A stretch of 64,000 nt of DNA from Desulfovulcanus ferrireducens (lineage in GTDB: Bacteria; Desulfobacterota; Desulfovibrionia; Desulfovibrionales; Desulfonatronovibrionaceae). Below are positions 9,114-17,246 of this stretch, one piece after another. The notes under the pieces are model-generated. The model ran no database searches and was not told the DNA's origin. It was given only the letters and a program-made list of their open reading frames with translations. Made by a program: the position numbers and the translations under genes. The DNA is taken from positions 29,048 to 93,047 of the forward strand of contig NZ_JAGUQP010000008.1 in the NCBI RefSeq assembly GCF_018704065.1. The letters run 5' to 3'. Every line of letters starts with the position of its first letter. Position 1 is the stretch's first letter.

Positions 9114-10013
9114 CTATTTAACTAAATTAAAGTCACGCGGATGAAATTTTTTATGTATATCCAGTAGCCTGCTGGTTTGTATGTGGGTATAAATTTCCGT
9201 GGCACTTATATCAGCGTGCCCCAGCAAAATTTGTACTGTACGCAGGTCAGCTCCTCCTTCCAGAAGGTGGGTGGCAAAGGAGTGCCTTAAAGTATGCGGG
9301 GAAATTGTTTGTTTGAGTCCGGCCAATTTTGCATATTTCTTGATGATTTTCCATACTCCCTGTCGAGTCAAGGCCTTTCCCGAACGGTTTAAGAAAATAT
9401 AATCTTCTTTAGGCGTGAATTTCTGCCTCCATATTTTCAGATAGGTATTCAACCACTTACCAGCGGTTAAATGAATGGGAACCAGTCTTTGTTTGCTTCC
9501 CTTACCCCATATTTTTAAGAGCCCAACCTGCTCGTCGTAATCTAATGGCTTGAGTGCAATCAGTTCGGAAACCCTTAACCCTGCCGCATACATAAGTTCG
9601 AGCATGGCTTTGTCTCTGAAACCAAGCTTTGTATTCGGCTTTGGAGCCATTAAAAGCTTATTGACCTCTGGTACAGTCAAAGCTTTGGGTAAGAGGCGAG
9701 GGAGTTTGGGATTTTCTAAAAACTGGGCTGGATTTTCAGGTATAAGATTTTGTTCCTGCAAAAAGGCATAAAAACCACGCAGGGCAGCCATATGGCGAGC
9801 CAGGGTCCTGCTTTGTAAACCCTTCTGGCGTAAAAAAAGAAGATACAGAAAAAGAATGTTTTCGCTAACTTTAATCAAAGAATAATTTTTATTGATTAAA
9901 AAACTTTGAAATGACTTTAAATCCGTAGCATAAGCTTCAACGGTTTTGGGTGATAACCCCTTGACCACGAGAAGATGCTCGAGAAAACTGTCTATTGCGT
10001 CTGTAGCGTCCAT
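9114..10013 (-). CDS. xerD: Site-specific tyrosine recombinase XerD
   Basis: 299 residues from the ATG at 10013, which has AAAAAAGGACTCA in front and gives the usual XerD length. An upstream in-frame ATG at 10088 would add 25 atypical residues. The N-terminal SAM-like core-binding domain (FLEHLLVVKGLSPKTVEAY) is followed by the catalytic domain. That domain has Arg in AAGLRVSEL, Lys in GKGSKQR, HTLRHSFATH, the LGHAD histidine and the Tyr nucleophile in ATEIYTH. It resolves chromosome dimers at dif with XerC. It is a housekeeping enzyme and lacks the extra helix region typical of IntI, so it is not the missing integron integrase of the right-hand array. Confidence 0.92.
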   Translation of the reverse strand: MDATDAIDSFLEHLLVVKGLSPKTVEAYATDLKSFQSFLINKNYSLIKVSENILFLYLLFLRQKGLQSRTLARHMAALRGFYAFLQEQNLIPENPAQFLENPKLPRLLPKALTVPEVNKLLMAPKPNTKLGFRDKAMLELMYAAGLRVSELIALKPLDYDEQVGLLKIWGKGSKQRLVPIHLTAGKWLNTYLKIWRQKFTPKEDYIFLNRSGKALTRQGVWKIIKKYAKLAGLKQTISPHTLRHSFATHLLEGGADLRTVQILLGHADISATEIYTHIQTSRLLDIHKKFHPRDFNLVK

Positions 10014-10147
10014 TGAGTCCTTTTTTGAGTCTTGAATTCTTTTTTGCCCGAAGTTTTGGAATTTACACATCATCCCTTGCAGCCTCAAGAGGAAAAATAT
10101 AATATATTCAGGTTGCGCAATTAATAATTATAAACTCAACACATCCA

Positions 10148-10651
10148 ATGAAATCTGTAAACGCATATATTGGGCTTGGTTCAAATTTAGGCAGCCAACC
10201 GGAAAAAAACTTATCGTTGGCCATAAATGAAATCCGGTCACTGGAAGGGGTACGCATAACCAAAAAATCTAAAATTTATTGGACCGAACCACAAGGCCTT
10301 AAAGACCAGCCTTGGTTTGCCAACCAGGTCATAAAAGCGTCCTGTACCAGGAAATGGACAGCACATAACTTGCTCAGCGCCTTACTTGCCATTGAAGACA
10401 GGTTGGGGCGAAAACGGCTGCAGAAATGGGGGCCTCGAAAAATTGATCTGGATCTGTTGCTTTTTGATCAGGAAATAATGAACACTGAGTTTTTAACTCT
10501 TCCTCATCCAGAACTAAAAAACAGGGCCTTTGTACTTGTTCCGCTTTTAGAAATTAGTCCTGATCTTCAACTGCCGGATCAAACAAAAATTAAAGACATT
10601 ATTCAAAATTTATCCTACAAATTTGAGAAAAATAAAATCTGGCAAGACTAG
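10148..10651 (+). CDS. folK: 2-amino-4-hydroxy-6-hydroxymethyldihydropteridine pyrophosphokinase
   Basis: A 167-residue HPPK of folate synthesis, which transfers pyrophosphate from ATP to the pterin. Landmarks are YIGLGSNLG (residues about 7-15), SKIYWTEPQG, the FANQV core and the metal/ATP-binding signature GPRKIDLDLLLF (residues about 97-108), then LPHPELKNRAFVLVPL. Length is normal. It begins a plus-strand group on the opposite side of a short divergent region from xerD. A fragment of the palindromic repeat family begins immediately after the TAG stop. Confidence 0.95.
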   Translation: MKSVNAYIGLGSNLGSQPEKNLSLAINEIRSLEGVRITKKSKIYWTEPQGLKDQPWFANQVIKASCTRKWTAHNLLSALLAIEDRLGRKRLQKWGPRKIDLDLLLFDQEIMNTEFLTLPHPELKNRAFVLVPLLEISPDLQLPDQTKIKDIIQNLSYKFEKNKIWQD

Positions 10652-10654
10652 ACT

Positions 10655-10800
10655 TTTAGAGCCTGTGGCCGAACCTTTTTATCAATTAATTTCCAAGGTT
10701 TTATTTCTGTCAGCGGTTTCTTTCATGCTGGTACAAAGACTTGGATTCATCTAAGTCTTGCTTGCAGACAGAGCATAATGGGATATTTTGGGTAAACAAA
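10655..10800. repeat. Partial palindromic element, hybrid of the two MITE families
   Basis: It begins 3 nt after the folK stop with TTTTAGAGCCTGTGGCCGAACC, matching the end module of elements at 21412, 25755 and 26835. It then carries TTTCATGCTGGTACAAAGACTTGG...AAGTCTTGCTTGCAGACAGAGCATAATGGG, which resembles the left interior of the 295-bp MITE. No matching right terminus was found. Confidence 0.55.
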
Positions 10801-10916
10801 TATTCTTTTTATTTTTATTAAGGTAATTCGAATTTAATAATGTCAACAATTTTAACAGCTTAACAATTTAAGACAACTAAAACTTAAACCAAAACTTTAA
10901 GAAAAGGAAGGGGGAA

Positions 10917-11174
10917 ATGATTAAGTTACTAATTTTCGTTGTAGCCGGTTATTTTCTTTTCAAACTTCTCACTAATGACAAAAAGAAAAAGAAAGAAATG
11001 CAAGAAAAGAAAAAAGAAAATTTGGCCGCTAACGGAATAATGGTTAAAGATCCAATTTGCGGAACTTACGTGCCTAAAGACGGAGATATCAGGGTCAGGC
11101 AGGGAGAAAATGTATATCATTTTTGCTGCTATGAGTGTCGGGACAAATTTTTAAAGCAAATTGAGCAAGGCTAA
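10917..11174 (+). CDS. Small membrane-anchored YHS-type metal-site protein
   Basis: 85 residues. An N-terminal membrane segment (IKLLIFVVAGYFLFKLL) is followed by a very basic stretch (KKKKKEMQEKKKEN) that should stay cytosolic. A YHS/TRASH-like domain comes next: VKDPICGTYVP, then VYHFCCYECRDKFL. The Cys residues could bind a heavy metal. The gene has a strong AAGGAAGGGG ribosome site. Such small proteins are often found near metal handling or general metabolism genes, but the exact role is unknown. It precedes the aldolase gene by 36 bp and may be co-transcribed with it. Confidence 0.75.
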   Translation: MIKLLIFVVAGYFLFKLLTNDKKKKKEMQEKKKENLAANGIMVKDPICGTYVPKDGDIRVRQGENVYHFCCYECRDKFLKQIEQG

Positions 11175-11210
11175 CCATCGATTAAGATCGAACCCTAACA
11201 AGGAGAAAAA

Positions 11211-11819
11211 GTGAAATTTTTTCTTGATACTGCAAACATTAATGAAATCAAAAGAATTCAGGAATTTGGACTTGTCGACGGAGTCACAACCAATCCCACT
11301 TTGCTGGCAAAAGAAGGAGGCAGGTGGGAAGAAATTGTCGAGTCAATCTGTAAGCTTGTGGATGGTCCGGTACACTTGGAAGTAGTGAGCACAAATGCCA
11401 GAGACATTGTCCGGGAAGCCAAAGACTTGATCAAATTTGGTCCCAATGTGGTGGCCAAAATTTCTATGAGCATGGAAGCAATCGAAGCCGTGCGTATTCT
11501 TTCCTCCATGGGAATTCCAACAAATGTAAGCCTGATTTTTTCTCCACTCCAGGCCCTGATGGCTGCAAAAGCAGGAGCCAACTACGTCAGTCCATTCGTA
11601 GGCCGTTTGGATGATCTTGGCCATGATGGCATGGAACTGGTTTCACAGATCATATCTATTTTTGAAAATTATGGCTTTGATACAGAAGTGATCGTGTCGA
11701 GCATCAGACATCCGGGTCATGTTTTAGATGCAGCCTTAATGGGAGCAGACATTGCCACCATCCCATTCAAAGTAATTCAAAAATTGAGTCATTATCCGGA
11801 ATATTTTTACAGCTCATAA
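11211..11819 (+). CDS. Transaldolase-like fructose-6-phosphate aldolase family protein
   Basis: A 202-residue member of the small FSA/TalC transaldolase subfamily. It starts with GTG 5 nt after AAGGAG. It shows FLDTANINEI, GVTTNPTLLAKEG, the Schiff-base lysine at about residue 83 (NVVAKIS), TNVSLIFSPLQA, GANYVSPFVGRLDD and GADIATIPFKV. It should catalyse a dihydroxyacetone or erythrose-4-phosphate type aldol exchange in the cytosol. The C-terminus ends HYPEYFYSS and lacks the family's usual HPLTDKGLEKF tail. That tail packs over the active site of a neighbouring subunit, so specificity may differ. A good intrinsic terminator follows. Confidence 0.87.
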   Translation: MKFFLDTANINEIKRIQEFGLVDGVTTNPTLLAKEGGRWEEIVESICKLVDGPVHLEVVSTNARDIVREAKDLIKFGPNVVAKISMSMEAIEAVRILSSMGIPTNVSLIFSPLQALMAAKAGANYVSPFVGRLDDLGHDGMELVSQIISIFENYGFDTEVIVSSIRHPGHVLDAALMGADIATIPFKVIQKLSHYPEYFYSS

Positions 11820-11841
11820 CCCCCCCAATTTATTTTCTCTT

Positions 11842-11866
11842 AGCGGCTTTTATAGCCGCTTTTTTT
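11842..11866 (+). terminator. Intrinsic terminator after the aldolase gene
   Basis: The stem AGCGGCT/AGCCGCT with a 5-nt loop is followed by six further T residues, starting 22 nt after the aldolase stop codon. Confidence 0.85.
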
Positions 11867-12034
11867 AAAATCTAAACTTGTCTCATAATGTTAATTATGT
11901 AAACTTTAAAAAATATCTTGAGCAAAACCCCAAGGATTGGCAAGCTTGCGAAAGCACCCTATTACAAGTACGATTCGCCTTTTTTCAGGTTCTTACCGAC
12001 CTGGGCGATCTTTAATTTAGTTTTTTAACCAAAA

Positions 12035-12130
12035 ACCAATGTGTAAGATTGCCACGGGCACTGAAGCTGCCATTGCAATGACAATCTTGCACCTGTCATT
12101 GCGAGCTTAAGCAAAGTGCAGCGAAGTAAT
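12035..12130. repeat. CATTGCGAG-type dispersed repeat
   Basis: AT-rich spacer between the aldolase and the TPR gene (11820-12208). It contains AAGATTGCCACGG...GTCATTGCGAGCTTAAGC...GCAGCGAAGTAATCTCAAAG, a palindromic repeat type common in many bacterial genomes. A second copy, with the same words in reverse order, sits at 21600-21712. I see no gene in this spacer. Confidence 0.6.
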
Positions 12131-12208
12131 CTCAAAGTTTAAACTGCAAAAAATTCGCTTAATTCAGGTTCCTGATTTTAGATTTTTGTCTGGCAAGGAG
12201 AAAAACAG

Positions 12209-14206
12209 ATGATAAAAAAAATATGCCTGGGCATGGCCATCATGATTGTTTTGCCAACAGTATGTTTAGCTGCAAAAAAAGAAAAGATAACTTACGAAGA
12301 GTGGCTTTTAAACTTCAAGGCTTACGATGCTTACGTGCGTTATTTACAAACAAAAAACCCTACACCTGACTCCATAATTAGCCAAGCCAAACTTTTACTG
12401 ACCCTAAACAGGCCACGCCGAACTTTAGACGTTTTAAAACAGTTTGAAACATTACCAAAATTCGAAGGCCAAAGATTATGGCTTATGGCCAGAGCTTATC
12501 GCATGTTGGGTGAATATGACCGTGCAATATCCAATTTTGTTCTGGCTGCAGAATATTTTTCAAATCCTGAGTTAGTTAAGTTATTCTCACAGGAAAAGGA
12601 ACTGGATAGGCTATGGCGTGATGTATGCACTAAATGGTTTTGGGAAAGTCTTTATGTGCAAAGAAAAGCCGAGCAGGCTAAACTATTAAATTCGGCAGTA
12701 CAGCTAGCTAGAAAAGTATGGCCTGAACAGGAGTTATGGACCAGGTTTGCAAGTAGCTTATCTCAGCCGGAAAAAAATCTAACTTATTATGATGAACAGA
12801 TCCCCTATCTACTGGCCAAAGCTTTGTCTGCCCAGAGCATCAAAAACTGGTTTTTGAGCTCTAACCATTTAAATAAGATAACTACCTTAAAGATTAGAAA
12901 CTTTTGGACAAGACTAGAGAAACTTATTCAGGACCCGGTTAGTTCTCTAGTCGAAATAGATTTGCAAGCCTTTAAAAGTTATGCTTTTTTTGAAGTTTAT
13001 GGCTATGAATTAAAGAAGATAATCCCCAAATACTGGTTTGTATCAAGCCTTGATCTTCCATCATGGAACGACTTCCTGGATCAATTAAAAAATTTATCTC
13101 CGCAAGCAGGCCTGAAACTTATTGAAAATGAGCTCTCTTCCTCGCTTTTATCCTCCCGGATTAAATCAAATTTAAAAGTCCTTTTGTTTATCTATCAAAT
13201 TCAGACAGATAAGTTTGACCAGGCTTTAAAAACCTGGGCTATTCTGGAAAATTACAAGGATATTCCCTTAAGCCTTGCATTGTGCGCAGCCTTGCTTGCT
13301 AAAAGTGTTCATCCTCTTGCTCCCTATCCCAGCTATCTCTACCCAATTTCCAAAGACCTTCTCCAGGCAGCATGTCTTGGCTCTGGTTCAACTTTGTCCG
13401 CTCCTTTTTGGCTGGAAACAGATGAAAAAAAGGCGGCCGACCTGCTTTCAATTTATCCCTTGGACCGTTTACTCAGTTACCTGGGCTGGAAAAACCAATT
13501 AGAAAAACAAAAGAGCAACCTGGCAGCAAAACATCTGGCCTTTTTGTTTCCCAAAACTCCTGCCGGTCAGGAGGGATTTTTATCCCTGGCTCGTGCTGCC
13601 TATAAAAACGGGCACAAAACACTGGCCTGGAAATATTTGCAAAATATACAGGAAGATCTACTGGATTCCGGTAAACAAGTGGATTTAATCGAGGCCAAGG
13701 CAGGTATTTTAATGGATTTAGGCCAAACTCAGGAGTCTCTAAAAACATATACCCTGCTTTTAAATAAAGCCCCGGAGAGATTATCCGCAGAGAAAAAATT
13801 AAAGCTGGCTCTTTTGGCCCAGCAGAGCAATAAATGGGAACTGGCGGAAAATATTTTAACTAATTTATGGCAAGAAAGAAAAAACCTCTCCCCTGCCCTG
13901 CAGGCAGAAATTCTATTTTGGCTGGGTGAAGGTGCCCAATATCAGGGTAAAACTGACCAGGCCCTGGACTATTACCTGAAATTAGCCTGGCAGTTTCCTG
14001 AACAAAATATTTGGGCCATCACTGCCCTGTACCGTGCCGGACAAATATATGAACAGAAAGGAATGCTTCAAGCGGCAAAAAACTTATATCAAACAGTTTT
14101 AAAAAATGCAGATCGCAAGACTCAAAAAGAAGCTGCCAAACAACGGCTTACTTCCATAGAGGTCAAAGAAAAGAGGCAAGTTGGAGAAAGTGGGATAATG
14201 TTTTAA
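12209..14206 (+). CDS. Secreted TPR-repeat protein of unknown function
   Basis: 665 residues with an N-terminal signal peptide (KKICLGMAIMIVLPTVCLA, cleavage after CLA) and a good AAGGAG ribosome site. The mature protein is alpha-helical and repeat-like. Recognisable TPR units lie at residues about 85-130 (LWLMARAYRMLGEYDRAISNF), about 510-560 and about 600-650 (AEILFWLGEGAQYQGKTDQAL; ALYRAGQIYEQKGMLQAAKN). No enzymatic motif is visible, so a periplasmic protein-protein interaction scaffold is most likely. The middle part (about 150-430) is only weakly TPR-like. It has no operon partner: repeats flank it on both sides. Confidence 0.72.
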   Translation: MIKKICLGMAIMIVLPTVCLAAKKEKITYEEWLLNFKAYDAYVRYLQTKNPTPDSIISQAKLLLTLNRPRRTLDVLKQFETLPKFEGQRLWLMARAYRMLGEYDRAISNFVLAAEYFSNPELVKLFSQEKELDRLWRDVCTKWFWESLYVQRKAEQAKLLNSAVQLARKVWPEQELWTRFASSLSQPEKNLTYYDEQIPYLLAKALSAQSIKNWFLSSNHLNKITTLKIRNFWTRLEKLIQDPVSSLVEIDLQAFKSYAFFEVYGYELKKIIPKYWFVSSLDLPSWNDFLDQLKNLSPQAGLKLIENELSSSLLSSRIKSNLKVLLFIYQIQTDKFDQALKTWAILENYKDIPLSLALCAALLAKSVHPLAPYPSYLYPISKDLLQAACLGSGSTLSAPFWLETDEKKAADLLSIYPLDRLLSYLGWKNQLEKQKSNLAAKHLAFLFPKTPAGQEGFLSLARAAYKNGHKTLAWKYLQNIQEDLLDSGKQVDLIEAKAGILMDLGQTQESLKTYTLLLNKAPERLSAEKKLKLALLAQQSNKWELAENILTNLWQERKNLSPALQAEILFWLGEGAQYQGKTDQALDYYLKLAWQFPEQNIWAITALYRAGQIYEQKGMLQAAKNLYQTVLKNADRKTQKEAAKQRLTSIEVKEKRQVGESGIMF

Positions 14207-14287
14207 TATATTATACGCTTACAAACGTTTCAAAATTTTCCGGGGTAATCAGTTGGGTGCTGCTTTCTGGATATATAGATTAAACCC

Positions 14288-14400
14288 CTTTCCTGTGCGT
14301 AGCTCAGGGAGCTTTCTTGCTGTACGCCCAGCTCGGGCATACAGCAAGAACCTCTGTGTCTCCGTGGCTCTAGCGACCAACGGGAGAGGGCGAGAAATTC
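14288..14400. repeat. CTCTAGCGACCAACGGG repeat, copy 1
   Basis: It contains AGCTCAGGGAGCTTTCTTGC, a TGCTGTA...TACAGCA hairpin around GCCCAGCTCGGGC, and the end module CTCTGTGTCTCCGTGGCTCTAGCGACCAACGGGAGAGGGCG. The same modules recur at 15428-15645 and 49372-49512. It lies between convergent genes (the TPR protein and the lipid A acyltransferase) and may be a MITE remnant. Confidence 0.6.
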
Positions 14401-14446
14401 AAAAATTAGCCGGGGGGCGTCAGTGTACCTGTTGGATAGGCTCGAT

Positions 14447-15337
14447 TTAGTCGGTTATATCCAGGGGTTTTGGCCTTGTTTTCCAGCGTTTATGCATCCA
14501 GAACCATTGCTCAGGGTATTTCTTGACCATTTGTTCCACTTTCTGGGTATAAAACCGGGCAATTTGGGCAATTTGTTCCTGTCTTGAGCCCTCTAACTCT
14601 CTTGTATCCAGAGGCGAAAATGAATAAAATTTATATTTATGCCCTGGAAGGCGCACTAGAAATGCAGGCCATACCAAAGCTTTGCCCCGCAAGGCTAAAA
14701 GGGCCGGTCCCATATTTACCGCTGCTTTTTTGTTTAAAAAGGGAATAAAAATGGCTTCATTTTGCAGACAATTGTGATCAACCAAAAAAGCACTTGCTCC
14801 TCCCCTTTTTAAACAACGCAACACCCGAGGAGCTGCCCGCCGATGTTCAATAATTTCCACCCCACTCTGACTACGCTGATGCTTAATTAGGTTTCCAAGT
14901 GCCCTATCTTTGGGCAAACGGACTACAATCTGGCTAGGTCTTGGGTGCATAAACAGTTTCATAAGACCTGCCATCAGTTCCCAAGCCCCTAAATGAGCGC
15001 TTACAGCCACAACGGGTCGCTTGGTATTTCGTATCAGGGATAAACTTTCCTGGTCATGGATAATCAAATTTTCCTGCCAGAACCTGAAATCGACTTTGCG
15101 TGTGAGAAAAATTTCTAAAAATGACTGGCCTGTTTGCTCAAAGCTGGACAGGGCTAATTTTTTGGCCTGAAGCCTATCCAGATCGAGCCTTTCAGCTATA
15201 GTTTGGACAGCGTAATCCTTTCTGCCAGGCAACATAAGCCATAAAAGTCGACCGATTGCCCTGCCAAATCTTGCGCAGCCCTGAAAACTTAAGTGTTGGC
15301 CTGATAAGAATAAAAGATTGTAAAGAAGTTCCTGCAT
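14447..15337 (-). CDS. Lipid A acyltransferase (LpxL/HtrB family)
   Basis: 296 residues from the ATG at 15337 (MQELLYNLLFLSG). An in-frame start at 15418 would add 27 atypical residues. The acyltransferase core has the catalytic H-x4-E in SAHLGAWELMAGL. It also has VRLPKDRALGNLI, GGASAFLVDHN, PFLNKKAAVNMGPALLALR and the C-terminal PEQWFWMHKRWKTRP, all typical of late acyltransferases. These place a secondary acyl chain on Kdo-lipid A at the inner membrane. It lies near a DUF374 acyltransferase on the same strand, with a repeat between them. Which acyl position it uses cannot be told. Confidence 0.87.
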   Translation of the reverse strand: MQELLYNLLFLSGQHLSFQGCARFGRAIGRLLWLMLPGRKDYAVQTIAERLDLDRLQAKKLALSSFEQTGQSFLEIFLTRKVDFRFWQENLIIHDQESLSLIRNTKRPVVAVSAHLGAWELMAGLMKLFMHPRPSQIVVRLPKDRALGNLIKHQRSQSGVEIIEHRRAAPRVLRCLKRGGASAFLVDHNCLQNEAIFIPFLNKKAAVNMGPALLALRGKALVWPAFLVRLPGHKYKFYSFSPLDTRELEGSRQEQIAQIARFYTQKVEQMVKKYPEQWFWMHKRWKTRPKPLDITD

Positions 15338-15427
15338 TTCTTGTTTACTTGAGTAGGTTGTGTATCGGGTTATACGGAAACATATTTTATTATATCCCTC
15401 GCCCGTTCGTCCTACCAAAGGCCGGAC

Positions 15428-15645
15428 TCACTAGAGGCACAGAGGCACGGAGAAGAAATTTGACCCAGGCCTGAGTCAGCCCTGGGCCAAATGTTTATCC
15501 CTTCGCTTCGCTCAGGGAAAAGTAAAATTTTATTGAACTAGCCCGTAAGGGCTGGAGTTTTTTTGCCAGGGCTCGCTGGCAAAAAAAGATTTCTCTGCGT
15601 CTCGATGCCTCTAGCGACCAACGGGAGCGGGCGTGAAATTCTTAA
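15428..15645. repeat. CTAGAGGC / CTCTAGCGACCAACGGG palindromic element, copy 2
   Basis: A fuller copy with inverted ends. The left end is CTAGAGGCACAGAGGCACGGAG and the right end is CTCTGCGTCTCGATGCCTCTAG, followed by CGACCAACGGGAGCGGGCG. Between them are hairpins GCCAGGGCTCGCTGGC and CCTTCGCTTCGCTCAGGG. It has the look of a MITE or a composite of palindromic units. It fills the gap between two acyltransferase genes. Confidence 0.65.
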
Positions 15646-15716
15646 CCCTGTGATAGCTTACGGCTGAGTAGGTTAAGTAAATCGAGATGGTCAGCGGTTA
15701 ATCATTCACTCTCTTA

Positions 15717-16340
15717 CTAAACGACTAAACTTTTTAACTTATTCTCTAACTTTAACGCCTCTTGTTCCAAAAATTCAGGATCAAAATTTTCAGGGACCAG
15801 GTATGGTTGACCATATATGACTTCGCACGAGGACAAAGGCAGAGGTAACTGAAATTTATCCCAGGCCCTATTAAAAACATAAGCCCGGCTCATTTTTACC
15901 CGAACCGGCACAATGGGCACCTTATTTCTGGCTGCCAGGAAAATAGCCCCCTTTTTCACCTTATGCCTTGGCCCTCTGGGCCCATCTACTGTAAAGACAG
16001 CGTCTTTTTTGAGATTATTCATCATCTTTGCGGCCATAAGCAATGCTCTAAGTCCTTGCCTGGAACTAGAACCGCGGGCCAGATTAAAGCCAAAGCGTTT
16101 TAAAACCTGGGCCAAAAGTTCTCCGTCCTGGCTAGCGCTTACAACAGCTATAACGCCTTCATGACGGTGCAGATAGCAAAGGGGAAATAATTCATTATGC
16201 CACAAGGCAAAGACAACAGGTTGTTTTTGCCTTGTGGCCTGAACAGGTTTATAGGACACCCTGGAATAATTCAAAGTCTTTGACCAGAATTTGACCAGGA
16301 ATGAAAGAATCGGAGCAATTTTTTCGGGTGAAATCTTCAT
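15717..16340 (-). CDS. DUF374-type lysophospholipid/lipid A acyltransferase-like protein
   Basis: A 207-residue protein with the DUF374 signature. FALWHNELFPLCYLH holds the putative catalytic His, DGPRGPRHKVKKGAIFLAARN is the diagnostic loop, and VPIVPVRV follows. The family belongs to the PlsC-like acyltransferase superfamily and sits at the inner-membrane face. In some Gram-negatives related proteins act on lipid A or lysophospholipid. The substrate is not decidable here. Its neighbour on the same strand is an LpxL-type acyltransferase, so a role in outer-membrane lipid modification is a reasonable inference. Confidence 0.82.
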   Translation of the reverse strand: MKISPEKIAPILSFLVKFWSKTLNYSRVSYKPVQATRQKQPVVFALWHNELFPLCYLHRHEGVIAVVSASQDGELLAQVLKRFGFNLARGSSSRQGLRALLMAAKMMNNLKKDAVFTVDGPRGPRHKVKKGAIFLAARNKVPIVPVRVKMSRAYVFNRAWDKFQLPLPLSSCEVIYGQPYLVPENFDPEFLEQEALKLENKLKSLVV

Positions 16341-16595
16341 TTTAACTCCCTGAAAATTGGAATATATTTGGATAACTGACTCAAGGCAAGGTTTAAAAAG
16401 AATGATTTTATTGACCTTGGCGGTCTGATTACTTTAATCTTCTAATATTTCTATATACTTTTATTATTGTCGTTTTCTATGATTAAAGTAAAAATCTATA
16501 GACAGATTCTATTTGACCGCGTTTTTAAACTCAGTCATGAAATTAGAGGAAATTTTTAAATGTCGCAGGGTTAAAGTAGTTCAAAGGAGAAGATT

Positions 16596-17219
16596 ATGAG
16601 TGAAAAAATTTTGCACTGTCAGGGCTTACCCTGCCCGCAACCGGTTTTAAAGTGTAAACAGGCTTTAGAGGAAGAAAAGCCAGAAAAGCTCATTGTCTAT
16701 GTGGACAATGAACCAGCTAAAGAAAATGTAACCAGATTTTTAAACATGCAAAACTATAAACTGCTGGCTACTGAAAAAAAAGGGAATGACTGGCTGATTG
16801 TCGCCACATGTACTCCCCAGGAGCAAAAAACTGACGACCTTTCTGAACAAAAGAGCAAGCCAGAACCAAAAACATCGCAAGGCGAGCTCAAGACCCTTAT
16901 CTTCATAACCAAAGATAAAATCGGGATGGGTGATGACCAATTAGGCCATAAATTAATGGTCAACTTTCTGGCTACCTTACCTGAAATGGATAAGCTATGG
17001 CGAATTATTTTAGTTAATTCAGGGGTTAAGCTGGCCACTGACAATAGCCCGGTGCTTGAGTCTTTGCAGCAACTTGAGCAGGCAGGTGTGTCAATTTTAG
17101 TATGTGGAACATGTCTTGATTTTTTTCAACTCCTGGATCAAAAGAGGGTCGGACAGACCACGAATATGCTTGATGTGGTCACCAGCCTTCAACTAGCGGA
17201 TAAAGTCATAACCATTTAA
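16596..17219 (+). CDS. yedF: YedF-type TusA-DsrE fusion (sulfurtransferase-like selenium metabolism protein)
   Basis: 207 residues in two domains. Residues 1-70 form a TusA/SirA fold with the CPxP motif (GLPCPQPVLKCKQAL), the persulfide- or selenide-carrying Cys. After a charged linker (about 72-98), residues about 99-207 form a DsrE-like domain (IFITKDKIGMGDDQLGHKLM, VNSGVKLATD, ILVCGTCLDFF). This two-domain layout matches the YedF family associated with selenium metabolism. AAGGAGAAG precedes the ATG. The gene sits 27 nt upstream of mqnA on the same strand, so the two are probably co-transcribed. The selenium link comes from the family, not from the sequence here. Confidence 0.88.
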   Translation: MSEKILHCQGLPCPQPVLKCKQALEEEKPEKLIVYVDNEPAKENVTRFLNMQNYKLLATEKKGNDWLIVATCTPQEQKTDDLSEQKSKPEPKTSQGELKTLIFITKDKIGMGDDQLGHKLMVNFLATLPEMDKLWRIILVNSGVKLATDNSPVLESLQQLEQAGVSILVCGTCLDFFQLLDQKRVGQTTNMLDVVTSLQLADKVITI

Positions 17220-17246
17220 CAAGTACCTTAAGTGAGCTAGAATTTA

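Noticed and set aside
9114..10013. Tyrosine recombinase considered as the integron integrase
   Set aside because: Length, motifs and location match housekeeping XerD. It lacks an IntI-type insert and is 41 kb from the cassette array.
12035..12130. Possible small RNA in the spacer before the TPR gene
   Set aside because: The palindromic words match a dispersed repeat type and a second copy; no promoter or terminator pair was found.
14253..14450. 65-codon plus-strand ORF after the TPR gene
   Set aside because: It is made of repeat sequence (CTCTAGCGACCAACGGG family) and overlaps the acyltransferase end.
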